Shown here: in pieces, positions 24,532-31,790 of the stretch
Layout of the letters: every line of letters starts with the position of its first letter
How positions within the stretch are numbered: the first letter of the stretch is position 1
Assembly (NCBI RefSeq): GCF_000194155.1
Contig: NZ_GL877878.1
Location: 62,001 to 126,000, forward strand
Source: Saccharopolyspora spinosa NRRL 18395
GTDB lineage: Bacteria; Actinomycetota; Actinomycetes; Mycobacteriales; Pseudonocardiaceae
DNA: 64,000 nt
Reading direction: 5' to 3'
Made by a program: the position numbers and the translations under genes
The notes under the pieces: generated by a model
Database searches by the model: none
Told to the model about the DNA's origin: nothing
Seen by the model: the letters and a program-made list of their open reading frames with translations, nothing else

Positions 24532-25635
24532 ATGAAACTGACGTGGTTGGACATCCGCGGTGTCGACGCCGAGATCAAGCCCGCCATCGTCGAGGAGGCA
24601 GTGCACCAGCGGGTCAGCGCCGTCGTGGCCGACGAGCCCGGCGAACTGGTCGACCTGCCGCCGACGGTGCGCAAGGTGCTCCTGCCGCGCGGCCCGCTGC
24701 CCGAGGACCTGGGACCGGCCGACGTGGTGATCGTCGACCCCCAGCGGCACGGCGACCCGGCGGTGCTGGCCGCCCGCCACCCGGGCGTCGAGTTCGGGCC
24801 ATTCGTGGAGATCGTCGACGCGCCCACCCTGGAGGTCGCCTGCGAGGCGGCGCGCACCCAGCGGTGGAGCGTGCTGTGGTTCCGCGACCCCACCAAGATC
24901 CCGCTGGAGATCGTGCTCGCCGCGGCGGCCTCAGCCACCGGCAGCATCATCACGGTCGTCGAGGACGTGGAGGAGGCCGAGATCGTCTTCGGCGTCCTGG
25001 AACACGGCTCGGACGGCGTGCTGCTGCAACCGGAGAAGGTCGGCGACGCCACCGCGCTGGTCGCGGCCTCCGCGGGCGGCTCGCCCGACCTGGATCTGAT
25101 TGAGCTGGAGGTGGTGCGCACCGCGCACGTCGGCATGGGCGAGCGGGCGTGCGTGGACACCTGCACCTACTTCGGCGAGGACGAAGGCATCCTGGTCGGC
25201 TCCCACTCCAAGGGCATGATCCTCTGCGTCAGTGAAACCCACCCGCTGCCGTACATGCCGACCCGCCCGTTCCGGGTCAACGCCGGGGCGATCCACTCCT
25301 ACACCGTGTCCCACCAGGGCCGCACCAACTACCTGAGCGAGCTGAAGGCGGGCAGCAAGGTGCTCGCGGTGGACACCAAGGGCCGCACCCGCGTGGTCAC
25401 GGTCGGCCGCGTCAAGATCGAGAGCCGCCCGCTGATCTCGATCGACGCGATCAGCGCCTCGGGCCAGCAGGTGAACCTGATCCTGCAGGACGACTGGCAC
25501 GTCCGGGTGCTGGGACCGGGCGGCGTGGTGCTCAACAGCACGGAGCTCAAGCCCGGCGACCGCCTGCTCGGCTACCTGCCGGCGGAGGACCGCCACGTCG
25601 GGTACCCGATCAAGGAGTTCTGCCTGGAGAAATGA
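24532..25635 (+). CDS. GriH-type cyclase (3-dehydroquinate synthase II family)
   Basis: A 367-residue member of the archaeal-type dehydroquinate synthase II family, starting MKLTWLDIRGVD. It has the conserved blocks VLEHGSDGVLLQPEKVGD, ERACVDTCTYFGEDEGILVG and TRPFRVNAGAIHSYT. In bacteria this family paired with a GriI-type aldolase makes 3-amino-4-hydroxybenzoate rather than shikimate. It starts 68 bp after the aldolase with AAGGAG before the ATG. It ends the aspartokinase-aldolase-cyclase operon, and a terminator follows at 25824. Confidence 0.92.
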   Translation: MKLTWLDIRGVDAEIKPAIVEEAVHQRVSAVVADEPGELVDLPPTVRKVLLPRGPLPEDLGPADVVIVDPQRHGDPAVLAARHPGVEFGPFVEIVDAPTLEVACEAARTQRWSVLWFRDPTKIPLEIVLAAAASATGSIITVVEDVEEAEIVFGVLEHGSDGVLLQPEKVGDATALVAASAGGSPDLDLIELEVVRTAHVGMGERACVDTCTYFGEDEGILVGSHSKGMILCVSETHPLPYMPTRPFRVNAGAIHSYTVSHQGRTNYLSELKAGSKVLAVDTKGRTRVVTVGRVKIESRPLISIDAISASGQQVNLILQDDWHVRVLGPGGVVLNSTELKPGDRLLGYLPAEDRHVGYPIKEFCLEK

Positions 25636-25636
25636 C

Positions 25637-25815
25637 CCTAGGTGGCTGGTGTCGAACGGCCTCATTTTCACCGCAAGACCGATCCAGACAAATCGTGCAG
25701 GGCTGAGATCGTCATAGACGGCCGAAAAGACGGTCGTCGACCGAATCAGTCCACCCTGAGCCTCGAAGTTCGAGGCACTCACTTGGTACTCCCCGAAAAA
25801 CACCAGCCACCTAGG
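25637..25815. repeat. 179-bp MITE-like segment with 15-bp terminal inverted repeats
   Basis: CCTAGGTGGCTGGTG (25637-25651) and its exact complement CACCAGCCACCTAGG (25801-25815) bound a segment less GC-rich than its surroundings. An internal hairpin CCTCGAA-G-TTCGAGG is present. No coding frame with recognisable features was found inside. It starts next to the cyclase stop codon. A non-autonomous element or a long structured 3' UTR are both possible; no target duplication is evident. Confidence 0.5.
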
Positions 25816-25823
25816 TGGTTGAT

Positions 25824-25858
25824 GGGGCCCTGGCCGCCGACCCGGCGGCGAGGGCCCC
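25824..25858 (+). terminator. Terminator of the aspartokinase-aldolase-cyclase operon
   Basis: GGGGCCCT (25824-25831) pairs with AGGGCCCC (25851-25858) around an inner stem CCGCCG/CGGCGG, followed by a short T-run. Confidence 0.75.
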
Positions 25859-25873
25859 TTTGCTGCGCGGGCT

Positions 25874-25900
25874 GGGGCCGGGGCCGGGGCTGGGGTTGGG
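25874..25900 (+). other. G-quadruplex-forming motif
   Basis: Four GGGG runs separated by two bases each (CC, CC, CT) and a fifth GGG run lie on the plus strand, 47 bp upstream of the ohrR operator. Such regular G-runs can fold into a stable quadruplex. Confidence 0.6.
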
Positions 25901-25904
25901 TTCT

Positions 25905-25927
25905 GGTGACAGGAAGGTTCCCATGCC
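25905..25927 (+). repeat. Dispersed GACAGGAAGGTTCCC repeat, copy
   Basis: GGTGACAGGAAGGTTCCCAT lies directly after the G-run motif and before the ohrR promoter. It is one of the best matches to the consensus. Confidence 0.75.
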
Positions 25928-25946
25928 CGCAATCGGCAGCGCACGT

Positions 25947-25966
25947 CTTAGTTGTGCACAACTTAG
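25947..25966. promoter_or_regulatory. OhrR operator
   Basis: CTTAGTTGTGCACAACTTAG is a 20-bp palindrome with one mismatched pair, ending 20 bp before the ohrR start. Position and dyad style fit autorepression by a MarR/OhrR protein. Confidence 0.7.
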
Positions 25967-25986
25967 TTTCGCGTTACCTTGTCCGG

Positions 25987-26445
25987 GTGGATGAGTCGCG
26001 GTTGGCCTTGGACCGACAGGTCTGCTTCGCGCTTTACAGCGCTTCGCGAGCGTTCACCGGCACGTACCGGGCGCTCCTGGCGGAACTCGGGCTGACCTAT
26101 CCGCAGTACCTCGTGATGCTGGTGCTCTGGGAGCGCGAGTCGGTGACGGTGAAGGAGCTCGGCGCCGCCCTGCGGCTCGACTCCGGCACGTTGTCGCCGT
26201 TGCTGAAGCGACTGGAGGCGCGCGGTCTGATCGTGCGCCAACGCAGCGTCATGGACGAGCGGTCCGTGGCCGTCGCGTTGACGGCGGACGGCTCGGAGCT
26301 GCGGGGGCAGGCTCGGTGCATCCCGGACCAGATGGTGTCCGCGACCGGGATGCGGGTCGACGAACTCATCCAGCTGAAGTCCACATTGGAACGCCTGACG
26401 GCCGCACTGGATTCGGCGGCCCAGCAACAGGCGGAAAGCAAGTAG
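25987..26445 (+). CDS. ohrR: Organic-peroxide-sensing MarR regulator OhrR
   Basis: A 152-residue MarR-family repressor. Its N-terminal LDRQVCFALYSASRAFTGTY holds the redox-sensing cysteine (residue 13) characteristic of OhrR. The winged helix covers TVKELGAALRLDSGTLSPLL and the wing follows with RQRSVMDERSVAVALT. The GTG at 25987 gives the normal family length; the frame is open further upstream, but that would include the operator. It is 11 bp before ohr and in the same operon. Oxidation of the cysteine by organic peroxide releases DNA in known members. Confidence 0.9.
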   Translation: MDESRLALDRQVCFALYSASRAFTGTYRALLAELGLTYPQYLVMLVLWERESVTVKELGAALRLDSGTLSPLLKRLEARGLIVRQRSVMDERSVAVALTADGSELRGQARCIPDQMVSATGMRVDELIQLKSTLERLTAALDSAAQQQAESK

Positions 26446-26456
26446 GAGGCTCGACG

Positions 26457-26876
26457 ATGACTGTGCTCTACACGGCAGAGGCGACGGCGACGGGTGCGGG
26501 TCGGGACGGGCGGACTCGGTCCTCGGACGGTGTCCTGGACCTCGACCTCGTGGTGCCGAAGGAACTGGGCGGCCCCGGCGGTGCGGCGACCAACCCCGAG
26601 CAGCTCTTCGCCGCCGGGTACGCGGCGTGCTTCCACAGCGCGCTCCAGCTGGTGGCGCGCCGCGCCCGGGTCGGCATCACCGATTCGTCGGTCACCGCCC
26701 AGGTCGGCATCGGCCGCAACGGTGACGGCGGCTTCGGCCTCAGCGTCGGCCTGGTCGTCGCCCTGCCGGGCGTGCCGCGCGAGCAGGCGCAGGAACTCGT
26801 CAACGCGGCGGACGAGGTCTGCCCGTATTCGAACGCGATCCGCGGCAACGTCGAGATCGAGCTGCGGGTCGCCTGA
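26457..26876 (+). CDS. ohr: Organic hydroperoxide resistance protein Ohr
   Basis: A 139-residue OsmC/Ohr-family thiol peroxidase that reduces organic hydroperoxides. The two catalytic cysteines are in AAGYAACFHSALQLVA and DEVCPYSNAIRGN, and the start MTVLYTAEATATG is typical. TAGGAGG precedes the ATG. Confidence 0.94.
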   Translation: MTVLYTAEATATGAGRDGRTRSSDGVLDLDLVVPKELGGPGGAATNPEQLFAAGYAACFHSALQLVARRARVGITDSSVTAQVGIGRNGDGGFGLSVGLVVALPGVPREQAQELVNAADEVCPYSNAIRGNVEIELRVA

Positions 26877-26877
26877 C

Positions 26878-27207
26878 TCAGGCGAACAGCACGTAGATCA
26901 GGCCGGAGCACCCGGCGAGCACCGCCAAAGCGGCCACCGCCGCCGGTAGCGCGCCGCCGGGTAGCGGGGTCTCGGCGTGCAGCCCGCGTTCGATCCGGAG
27001 GTGCCGCCGCCAGGCGAGCCAGCTGATGGCGACCCCGAGCGGCAGGGTGAGCGCGCCGCAGACCGCCGCCGCGAGGTTGCTCTCGTGCGCGATGAGCCGC
27101 AGCAGCACCAGCATGCCGACGACGAAGGTGAGCGCGGTGCGCAACCACGCGAGCGTGGTCCGTTCGATCTGCAGCCCCGGATCCCAGGGACCGCCGGGGC
27201 GCTCCAC
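26878..27207 (-). CDS. DUF202 membrane protein (second of two)
   Basis: A 109-residue protein with a DUF202 N-terminus (ERTTLAWLRTALTFVVG) and three predicted membrane helices. The GTG start lies one base after the stop of the upstream DUF202 gene, so translation is probably coupled. Its stop faces that of ohr. The function of the family is unknown. Confidence 0.82.
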   Translation of the reverse strand: MERPGGPWDPGLQIERTTLAWLRTALTFVVGMLVLLRLIAHESNLAAAVCGALTLPLGVAISWLAWRRHLRIERGLHAETPLPGGALPAAVAALAVLAGCSGLIYVLFA

Positions 27208-27208
27208 G

Positions 27209-27601
27209 TCAGAACCCGGACACGAACAGCAGGAGGCAAGCGGCGATTCCGATCGCCCCGAGCCCGTAACCGATGACCGGCGCCAACCGCGGCGCGGGCA
27301 GCGGCCGACCGCGCCGCAAAGCTCGCTCGGTGGCCATCCAACGGGCGAAAGCCGTTGCGCTGCAAAGCACCCCGCCCAGCAGCAGCAGGAACGCCAGCGC
27401 CGTCCGCAGTGGACTCGCCTGGCCGGTGGCCGCGTTCAGGGCCTCGATGCCCACACCCCCGGCCATCAGGGCAAGTGCGGTGCGGATCCAGGCGAGGAAG
27501 GTGCGTTCGTTGGCGAGGGTGAACCTCGGGTCTGGGTCCGAGCCGTCCCGGTACAGCCGCCGTGGCCAGCGTGAATCGCGGTTTTCAGGGTCGGTCGACA
27601 T
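27209..27601 (-). CDS. DUF202 / YidH-type membrane protein (first of two)
   Basis: A 130-residue protein with ANERTFLAWIRTALALMAGG, the YidH-type DUF202 signature, and three membrane segments. It heads a two-gene minus-strand unit with its truncated-looking paralogue. Role unknown. Confidence 0.85.
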   Translation of the reverse strand: MSTDPENRDSRWPRRLYRDGSDPDPRFTLANERTFLAWIRTALALMAGGVGIEALNAATGQASPLRTALAFLLLLGGVLCSATAFARWMATERALRRGRPLPAPRLAPVIGYGLGAIGIAACLLLFVSGF

Positions 27602-27664
27602 GGGCTCACGGTAACCCTCCCGAACCGAGGGACGAGAGCCCTCGCCCCGTCGGTCATGGCCGGT

Positions 27665-27693
27665 GTCGGGCCCCGCACGCAGCGGGGCCCGAC
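27665..27693. terminator. Bidirectional-type hairpin
   Basis: GTCGGGCCCCGC (27665-27676) and GCGGGGCCCGAC (27682-27693) form a perfect 12-bp stem with a 5-base loop, immediately downstream of the subtilisin-inhibitor stop codon on the minus strand. Confidence 0.75.
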
Positions 27694-27700
27694 CGCGGCA

Positions 27701-28108
27701 TCAGAAGGAGAACACCTTCCCGGTAGCGGCGCCGGCCACGCAGTCGTTCGGGAACGTCTTCTCGAAGGTGACCGGCTTGCCCTGCCATCTGCCCTTCGCC
27801 GAGAGCGTCACCGGTTTGTAGTTGAGCGGGCACGCGGATTGCTTGGTGGCGAGCTTCGTGAAGTCACCGTTGACGTCCGTCAGCGCCTGACACGCGTCAT
27901 TCGCGTACGGATGCGATCCGCCGGTGGGCTCGCAGGTCAGGAACGCGGTCCTGATGTCCTCGCGCGCCTCGCCCCGGATCGACAGGTTCATCATGCTGCC
28001 GTGCGCCGACGACGCGGGTTCCGCGCTCGCGAGCGCCGGTGCCAACGCGGTGCCGACCAGAGCCGCGGCGGCGAGGCAGGTCCGGGCGATGAGCCGTTTT
28101 GCAGCCAT
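27701..28108 (-). CDS. Secreted subtilisin inhibitor-like protein (SSI family)
   Basis: A 135-residue exported protease inhibitor. A Sec signal (KRLIARTCLAAAALVGTALA, cleavage after ALASA) is followed by the SSI fold with four cysteines in two pairs (LTCEPTGG with NDACQAL, and SACPLN with NDCVAG). The reactive loop reads ACPLNYKPV, aligning with CPMVYDPV of the Streptomyces inhibitor, so P1 is probably leucine (chymotrypsin/subtilisin preference). The start at 28108 has AGGAGG upstream. Confidence 0.9.
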   Translation of the reverse strand: MAAKRLIARTCLAAAALVGTALAPALASAEPASSAHGSMMNLSIRGEAREDIRTAFLTCEPTGGSHPYANDACQALTDVNGDFTKLATKQSACPLNYKPVTLSAKGRWQGKPVTFEKTFPNDCVAGAATGKVFSF

Positions 28109-28393
28109 CTCGTCATTCCTCCTGGGTGTTTGAGTGACGATTCGCTTCTCTTTATCGCCGAGGCCGAGCAAAACGCGGCAGATGCGACGGCGGATCACTG
28201 AAACGTGGTTCGCCCGAACAGGCTCTGATCACGACCTGTCACGAAAAGGCGTGGTCAGGAGGGAGAGGCAGTCGCCCACAAGCGGTGAGTTGCTCGATAA
28301 GGTGGTGGACCTTTCGGCGATCACTGGTCATTGTTGAGCAGGACCACGCGATGCCGGGCGGCCCCCCGGCATCCGCAATAGACAGGAGGCCCG
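28109..28393. other. Gene-free stretch
   Basis: This holds the promoter of the SSI gene on the minus strand and the upstream region of the transporter pseudogene. I see no convincing gene, hairpin or repeat in it. Confidence 0.4.
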
Positions 28394-29163
28394 ATGGCGA
28401 CGGTACCTGCGGGACCGGACAGCGCCACGGTGCGCAAGGCGGCGTTCGCCAGCGCGGTGGGCAACACCATCGAACTGTACGACTTTCTGATCTACGGCAC
28501 CGCCGCGGCCGTGGTGTTCAACAAACTGTTCTTCCCGCCGGTGACCCGTGGGTCGGTACCCTGCTCGCGTTCGCCACGTTCGGCGTCGGCTTCCTGGCGC
28601 GACCGCTGGGAGCGGGCGTGATCGGCCATTTCGGCGACGTGGTCGGGCGCAAGCTGATGCTGGTCATCACGCTGAGCGTGACCGGCGTGTGCACCGCGGC
28701 GATCGGACTGCTGCCGACCTACCAGCAGGTCGGGATCTGGGCGCCGGTGATGCTCGTGGTGCTGCGGCTGGTGCAGGGCTTCTTCCTCGGCGGCGAACAG
28801 GGCGGCGCGGTGCTGATGGCCGTCGAACACGCGCCGCCGCACCGGCACGGCTGGTACGGGGGATGGACCTTCCTGGGTTCGCCGAGCGGCATGTTCCTGG
28901 CCACCGGCGCTTTCGCCGGCGCCACCGCGATCTCCGGGGACGCCTTCCTCACCTGGGGCTGGCGGGTTCCGTTCCTGGTGAGCCTGGTGCTGGTGGGAGT
29001 GGGCCTGTACGTGCGGCTGCGGCTGTCCGAAAGCCCCGAGTTCGCGAAGATCCGGCAACGCGGCGAGCGCGCCCGGCTGCCCGTCACCGAGGCGTTCTCC
29101 CACTCGTGGCGGCAGATCCTGCTGTCGGCCGGGGTGAACCTGGGGTTGGGCAGGTTTTCTTAG
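28394..29163 (+). pseudogene. MHS-family MFS transporter, 5' part (frameshifted and interrupted)
   Basis: The first frame reads AAFASAVGNTIELYDFLIYG and continues to FNKLFFPPV. A one-base loss near 28541-28543 shifts it, and the protein resumes in another frame as DPWVGTLLAFATFGVGFLAR, with the MHS motif GHFGDVVGRKLML and LVQGFFLGGEQGGAVL. It ends abruptly at VNLGLGRFS-stop (29163). The missing C-terminal part is found 5.5 kb away at 34709-35149. Members of this family carry metabolites such as shikimate, proline or dicarboxylates. Confidence 0.88.
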
Positions 29164-29175
29164 ACCCTGTCATTG

Positions 29176-29212
29176 GAACAGCCCCCGGCAGCAGGCATAC
29201 CGGGGGCTGTTC
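29176..29212 (-). terminator. Terminator of the XRE/DUF397 operon
   Basis: GAACAGCCCCCGG (29176-29188) and CCGGGGGCTGTTC (29200-29212) form a perfect 13-bp stem with an 11-base loop, just downstream of the DUF397 gene and just inside the left end of the insertion. Confidence 0.85.
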
Positions 29213-29226
29213 TCTGTGCTCGTGGT

Positions 29227-29427
29227 TCAGGCGCTGAACTTGTCTGCCTTCACCGCGTTGATGAAGTTGGCCCACTGCTTGCCGTTGGTCGTGAAGTATC
29301 CAGCGGCGCGATCTTTGGTGTCGCGGACTGCGGCGCCGTCACCGGCGCGGCCGACCTCGACACAGTTCGTCTGCGAACTGCTGTAGCTGGACTTACGCCA
29401 CCCGTCGGGCATGCGCGGTATCGTCAT
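29227..29427 (-). CDS. DUF397 protein
   Basis: A 66-residue small protein with the DUF397 pattern WRKSSYSSSQTNCVEVGR, then AVRDTKDRAAGYF and a C-terminal WANFINAVKADKF. These proteins are encoded next to XRE/DUF5753 regulators (WhiJ-like systems) and are thought to modulate them. Its ATG overlaps the regulator's stop by 4 bp. Confidence 0.9.
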   Translation of the reverse strand: MTIPRMPDGWRKSSYSSSQTNCVEVGRAGDGAAVRDTKDRAAGYFTTNGKQWANFINAVKADKFSA

Positions 29428-30281
29428 GTTGTCGTCTCCAGTTCAGTGATGACATCGGCGATGAGCTTGGTTGTGTCGGCCGGGCTCATCGCCACACTTT
29501 TCACCTTATCGATGGCGTTTCGGTACGCATCGATGTCGTCGGGTTCGTGGAAGAACAGCCCAGCACGCCGGTTCTCGACGTGCACAATCGGCCGTTCCTC
29601 TTCGAAGTCGATCAGGACAAACGGACCTTCGAGCGCTGGCGTCCAACCCGCCGTCTCCGGAATGACGCGCAGGTCTACGTTGGACATCTCGGCCCAGGTC
29701 AGCAGGTGGTGCATTTGATCGAGCACCACGTCACGGCTGCCGATCTTCTGCCGAATTGCTGACTCGCCGACAAGCGCCACCAGGTGCGCCGGATTACGCC
29801 GCCGAGTCAGTACCTCGCGGCGCCCCACCCTGACAGCTACGCGAGTTTCGATTTCCGAGGTTGGTACATCGGCGGCCACCATGATGGCGCGGGCGTAATC
29901 CGCGGTCTGAAGCAAGCCAGGAATGAGCAGCGGTGCCACATCGCTGATGCGCTGGGCGCTGCGCTCGAACCCCAGCAGCGCAGCCATCTGCCGATCCCTG
30001 TCACCACTCTGCACTGACAACCAATGTGGGTCGTTGGTGCCTCGCGCCAGCTCCAGCAGCTCGGCGCGCTCTTGGCCGGTGACGCCGACGGCGGTCAGGA
30101 ACGAGGCGACGTCCTCGGTATCGGGGCTGCGGCTCCCGCCTTCCCATCGCGAAATCGCACTGTGTGACATCTCCAGCTGAGCGGCCAGGGCACGCACGGT
30201 GAGACCGGCGGCTTGGCGAGCTTCGCGCAGACGCATGCCGAGTGCGCGTGCTTTGGGGGTGGTGCCGTTGGTGACAGCCAT
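29424..30281 (-). CDS. XRE-family regulator with DUF5753 domain (WhiJ-like)
   Basis: A 285-residue protein. The helix-turn-helix lies at residues 10-65 (ALGMRLREARQAAGLTVRAL, then MSHSAISRWEGG), followed by DUF5753 with LLIPGLLQTADYARAIM and HVENRRAGLFFHEPDDIDAY. It forms a coupled pair with the DUF397 gene. The start at 30281 was chosen for the normal length; upstream in-frame codons exist. A double dyad of GGTGAC elements lies at 30345-30381 and probably binds this protein. Confidence 0.9.
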   Translation of the reverse strand: MAVTNGTTPKARALGMRLREARQAAGLTVRALAAQLEMSHSAISRWEGGSRSPDTEDVASFLTAVGVTGQERAELLELARGTNDPHWLSVQSGDRDRQMAALLGFERSAQRISDVAPLLIPGLLQTADYARAIMVAADVPTSEIETRVAVRVGRREVLTRRRNPAHLVALVGESAIRQKIGSRDVVLDQMHHLLTWAEMSNVDLRVIPETAGWTPALEGPFVLIDFEEERPIVHVENRRAGLFFHEPDDIDAYRNAIDKVKSVAMSPADTTKLIADVITELETTT

Positions 30282-30344
30282 GCACCAAAGCATAGGCGAT
30301 CTCAATCGGGTGCGATCTGTCCCCGATTGGAGCATTGCACGTCT

Positions 30345-30381
30345 GGTGACACAGGTGACACTCTGATGTCACCGCGTCACC
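30345..30381. promoter_or_regulatory. Composite inverted-repeat operator
   Basis: GGTGACACAGGTGACA (30345-30360) faces TGTCACCGCGTCACC (30367-30381): each arm contains two GGTGAC-type units, so the site is a dyad of direct repeats. It lies in the 137-bp divergent region between the XRE regulator and the 30419 operon. Confidence 0.65.
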
Positions 30382-30418
30382 AATGCATCAGCTGTGACTC
30401 AACTTACTAGGGGGAGTT

Positions 30419-30655
30419 ATGGCCACCTATCGACCCCACCCGTTCAGCTGGACACCAGGCGGAAGCCTGCGGCACGCAACGGGCGACGAGTACCCGTCTG
30501 GCGGATGGCGTGACGACAAGGTCACGACGTTGTGCGGCCGGCCGATCCGCGTCGACACAAGCGAACTGGCGTGGCTTTGGGACACGTGCCCGGATTGCAA
30601 CGCGGCGGCGCACGTGCTCGCCCAATGCCCCATGCCGCCGGCGGTGAGTGCGTGA
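30419..30655 (+). CDS. Small zinc-ribbon-like protein
   Basis: A 78-residue protein with a CxxC-type pair in LCGRPI and TCPDCNAAAHVLAQC (Cys and His spaced like a zinc site). I recognise it only as a small protein common beside XRE regulators in actinomycete accessory islands. GGGGGAG precedes the ATG. First of three overlapping genes. Confidence 0.65.
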   Translation: MATYRPHPFSWTPGGSLRHATGDEYPSGGWRDDKVTTLCGRPIRVDTSELAWLWDTCPDCNAAAHVLAQCPMPPAVSA

Positions 30656-30867
30656 TGAACGCGCAGGTCCAACCGCAGCTGCACGAGTTGTTGGTGCGCG
30701 CCTCGGCCGTGCTGGAAGACCTCGCCGACGACGTGCGCGAGCAAACCGTGACCGACGAGCAGTACACCGAAACCGCGGCGCTGATGCACGAAATCGCCGA
30801 GCTGCTGCGAGACCAGAGCGCGACCTATGTTCCGCCGCGCGTGATCGACGGCGAGAGGAAAGGCTGA
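30655..30867 (+). CDS. Small helical protein
   Basis: A 70-residue acidic protein predicted to be all helix (QPQLHELLVRASAVLEDLAD). The ATG overlaps the preceding TGA by one base, and its own TGA overlaps the next ATG by one base, so the three genes are translationally coupled. No family recognised. Confidence 0.6.
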   Translation: MNAQVQPQLHELLVRASAVLEDLADDVREQTVTDEQYTETAALMHEIAELLRDQSATYVPPRVIDGERKG

Positions 30868-31217
30868 TGATCGCCGCGTTGATTGCAAGCGGCCTGCTCG
30901 GGGTCGGCGGGCTCGCGGTGTGGGCGACGTTCTACTACGCCCCGGCACGGCACGCCGGTAGTGGCGAGGGTGCGTTGACGGTTGCCTATCTGGTCGCGCG
31001 GGTGGAGGCCGAGGCGCGCGGACATGGTCGGCATCGGCTCCGCGAGTCGCGCACCGTGCAGATGCGCGGAGATCTCGCCGATGCGCTCGCCCTCGAGGAA
31101 ACCCGCCACCTGCCACTGGTCGAGACCGGGCTACCGATCGATGACCGCGAGGCGATGGCCGGTCATCCAGGAATGGTGCGCCGTCTCCTGGCCGCGCTAC
31201 ACAACCTCTCCCTCTGA
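30867..31217 (+). CDS. Small membrane-anchored protein
   Basis: A 116-residue protein with one N-terminal membrane helix (MIAALIASGLLGVGGLAVWA) and a charged helical cytoplasmic domain. Third gene of the coupled trio that separates the regulator pair from the graspetide genes. Function unknown. The following 264 bp up to 31481 contain no other gene that I can support. Confidence 0.6.
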   Translation: MIAALIASGLLGVGGLAVWATFYYAPARHAGSGEGALTVAYLVARVEAEARGHGRHRLRESRTVQMRGDLADALALEETRHLPLVETGLPIDDREAMAGHPGMVRRLLAALHNLSL

Positions 31218-31481
31218 CTCGGTGGGGACGTCGCAGTCGCCCCACGGCCGATGTTCCCACCGCAACCACGTACCTGCGCCGTTACCGACCCCCGACGTCG
31301 TCTGACCATCCACCCCAACTCCCCGGCGCGGAACGGCCGACCGACCCGACACGGCGGCCGTAGCTGGGCCGACGAGAGGCAGTGCGCCGCAACCGGACCC
31401 GACCGCGCCGGGGCACCCGACCAGCGGTTCCCAGAGATGGGGGCGCATGGAAGAACGACAGTACGGAGAAAGGACGGGATC

Positions 31482-31787
31482 GTGACGACGTTCATTGCTG
31501 ATCCGCTCGCCTCGGCAAGTGGCCGTTTCGCGGGTGCGCCGGACGCTGATGGTGATCTGTTGGAGGTTGTTGACGAGGCACTGCGGCCGTTCGGTCTGCG
31601 GGTGACTCAGGATCGCCCGTTGCCGGTGCGCCCGGAGTTCGATTACTGCCACACCCAGCAGGTGGCGGTGGACACGGACGGTTCGGGTGTGCCGTTGGTC
31701 GAGCGCATGGACAAGGACTGGAAGACCAAGGCCAGCAGCGACGGCGACGAAGGTCCGGAAGAGCACTACGACTGGGAAGAACTGTAA
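31482..31787 (+). CDS. Graspetide (ATP-grasp-modified RiPP) precursor peptide
   Basis: A 101-residue precursor. The leader contains EALRPFGLRVTQDRPLP, the PFGLR element that ATP-grasp maturases of this family recognise, and QQVAVDTDGSGVPLVE. The C-terminal core (from about residue 73) is rich in Thr, Ser and Lys acceptors and Asp/Glu donors, ending GPEEHYDWEEL. The GTG start has GGAGAAAGGA upstream. It lies 3 bp before the maturase gene. In this RiPP class side-chain omega-ester or amide links form between Ser/Thr/Lys and Asp/Glu; which residues are joined here is unknown. Confidence 0.85.
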   Translation: MTTFIADPLASASGRFAGAPDADGDLLEVVDEALRPFGLRVTQDRPLPVRPEFDYCHTQQVAVDTDGSGVPLVERMDKDWKTKASSDGDEGPEEHYDWEEL

Positions 31788-31790
31788 GCA

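Noticed and set aside
24532-25635. Shikimate-pathway dehydroquinate synthase
   Set aside because: Archaeal-type synthase II next to a DhnA-type aldolase and an aspartokinase in an actinomycete fits the GriH/GriI pair better than primary metabolism.
28134-28337. 67-residue plus-strand gene before the transporter
   Set aside because: No ribosome site, no recognisable motif and it overlaps the promoter region of the SSI gene.
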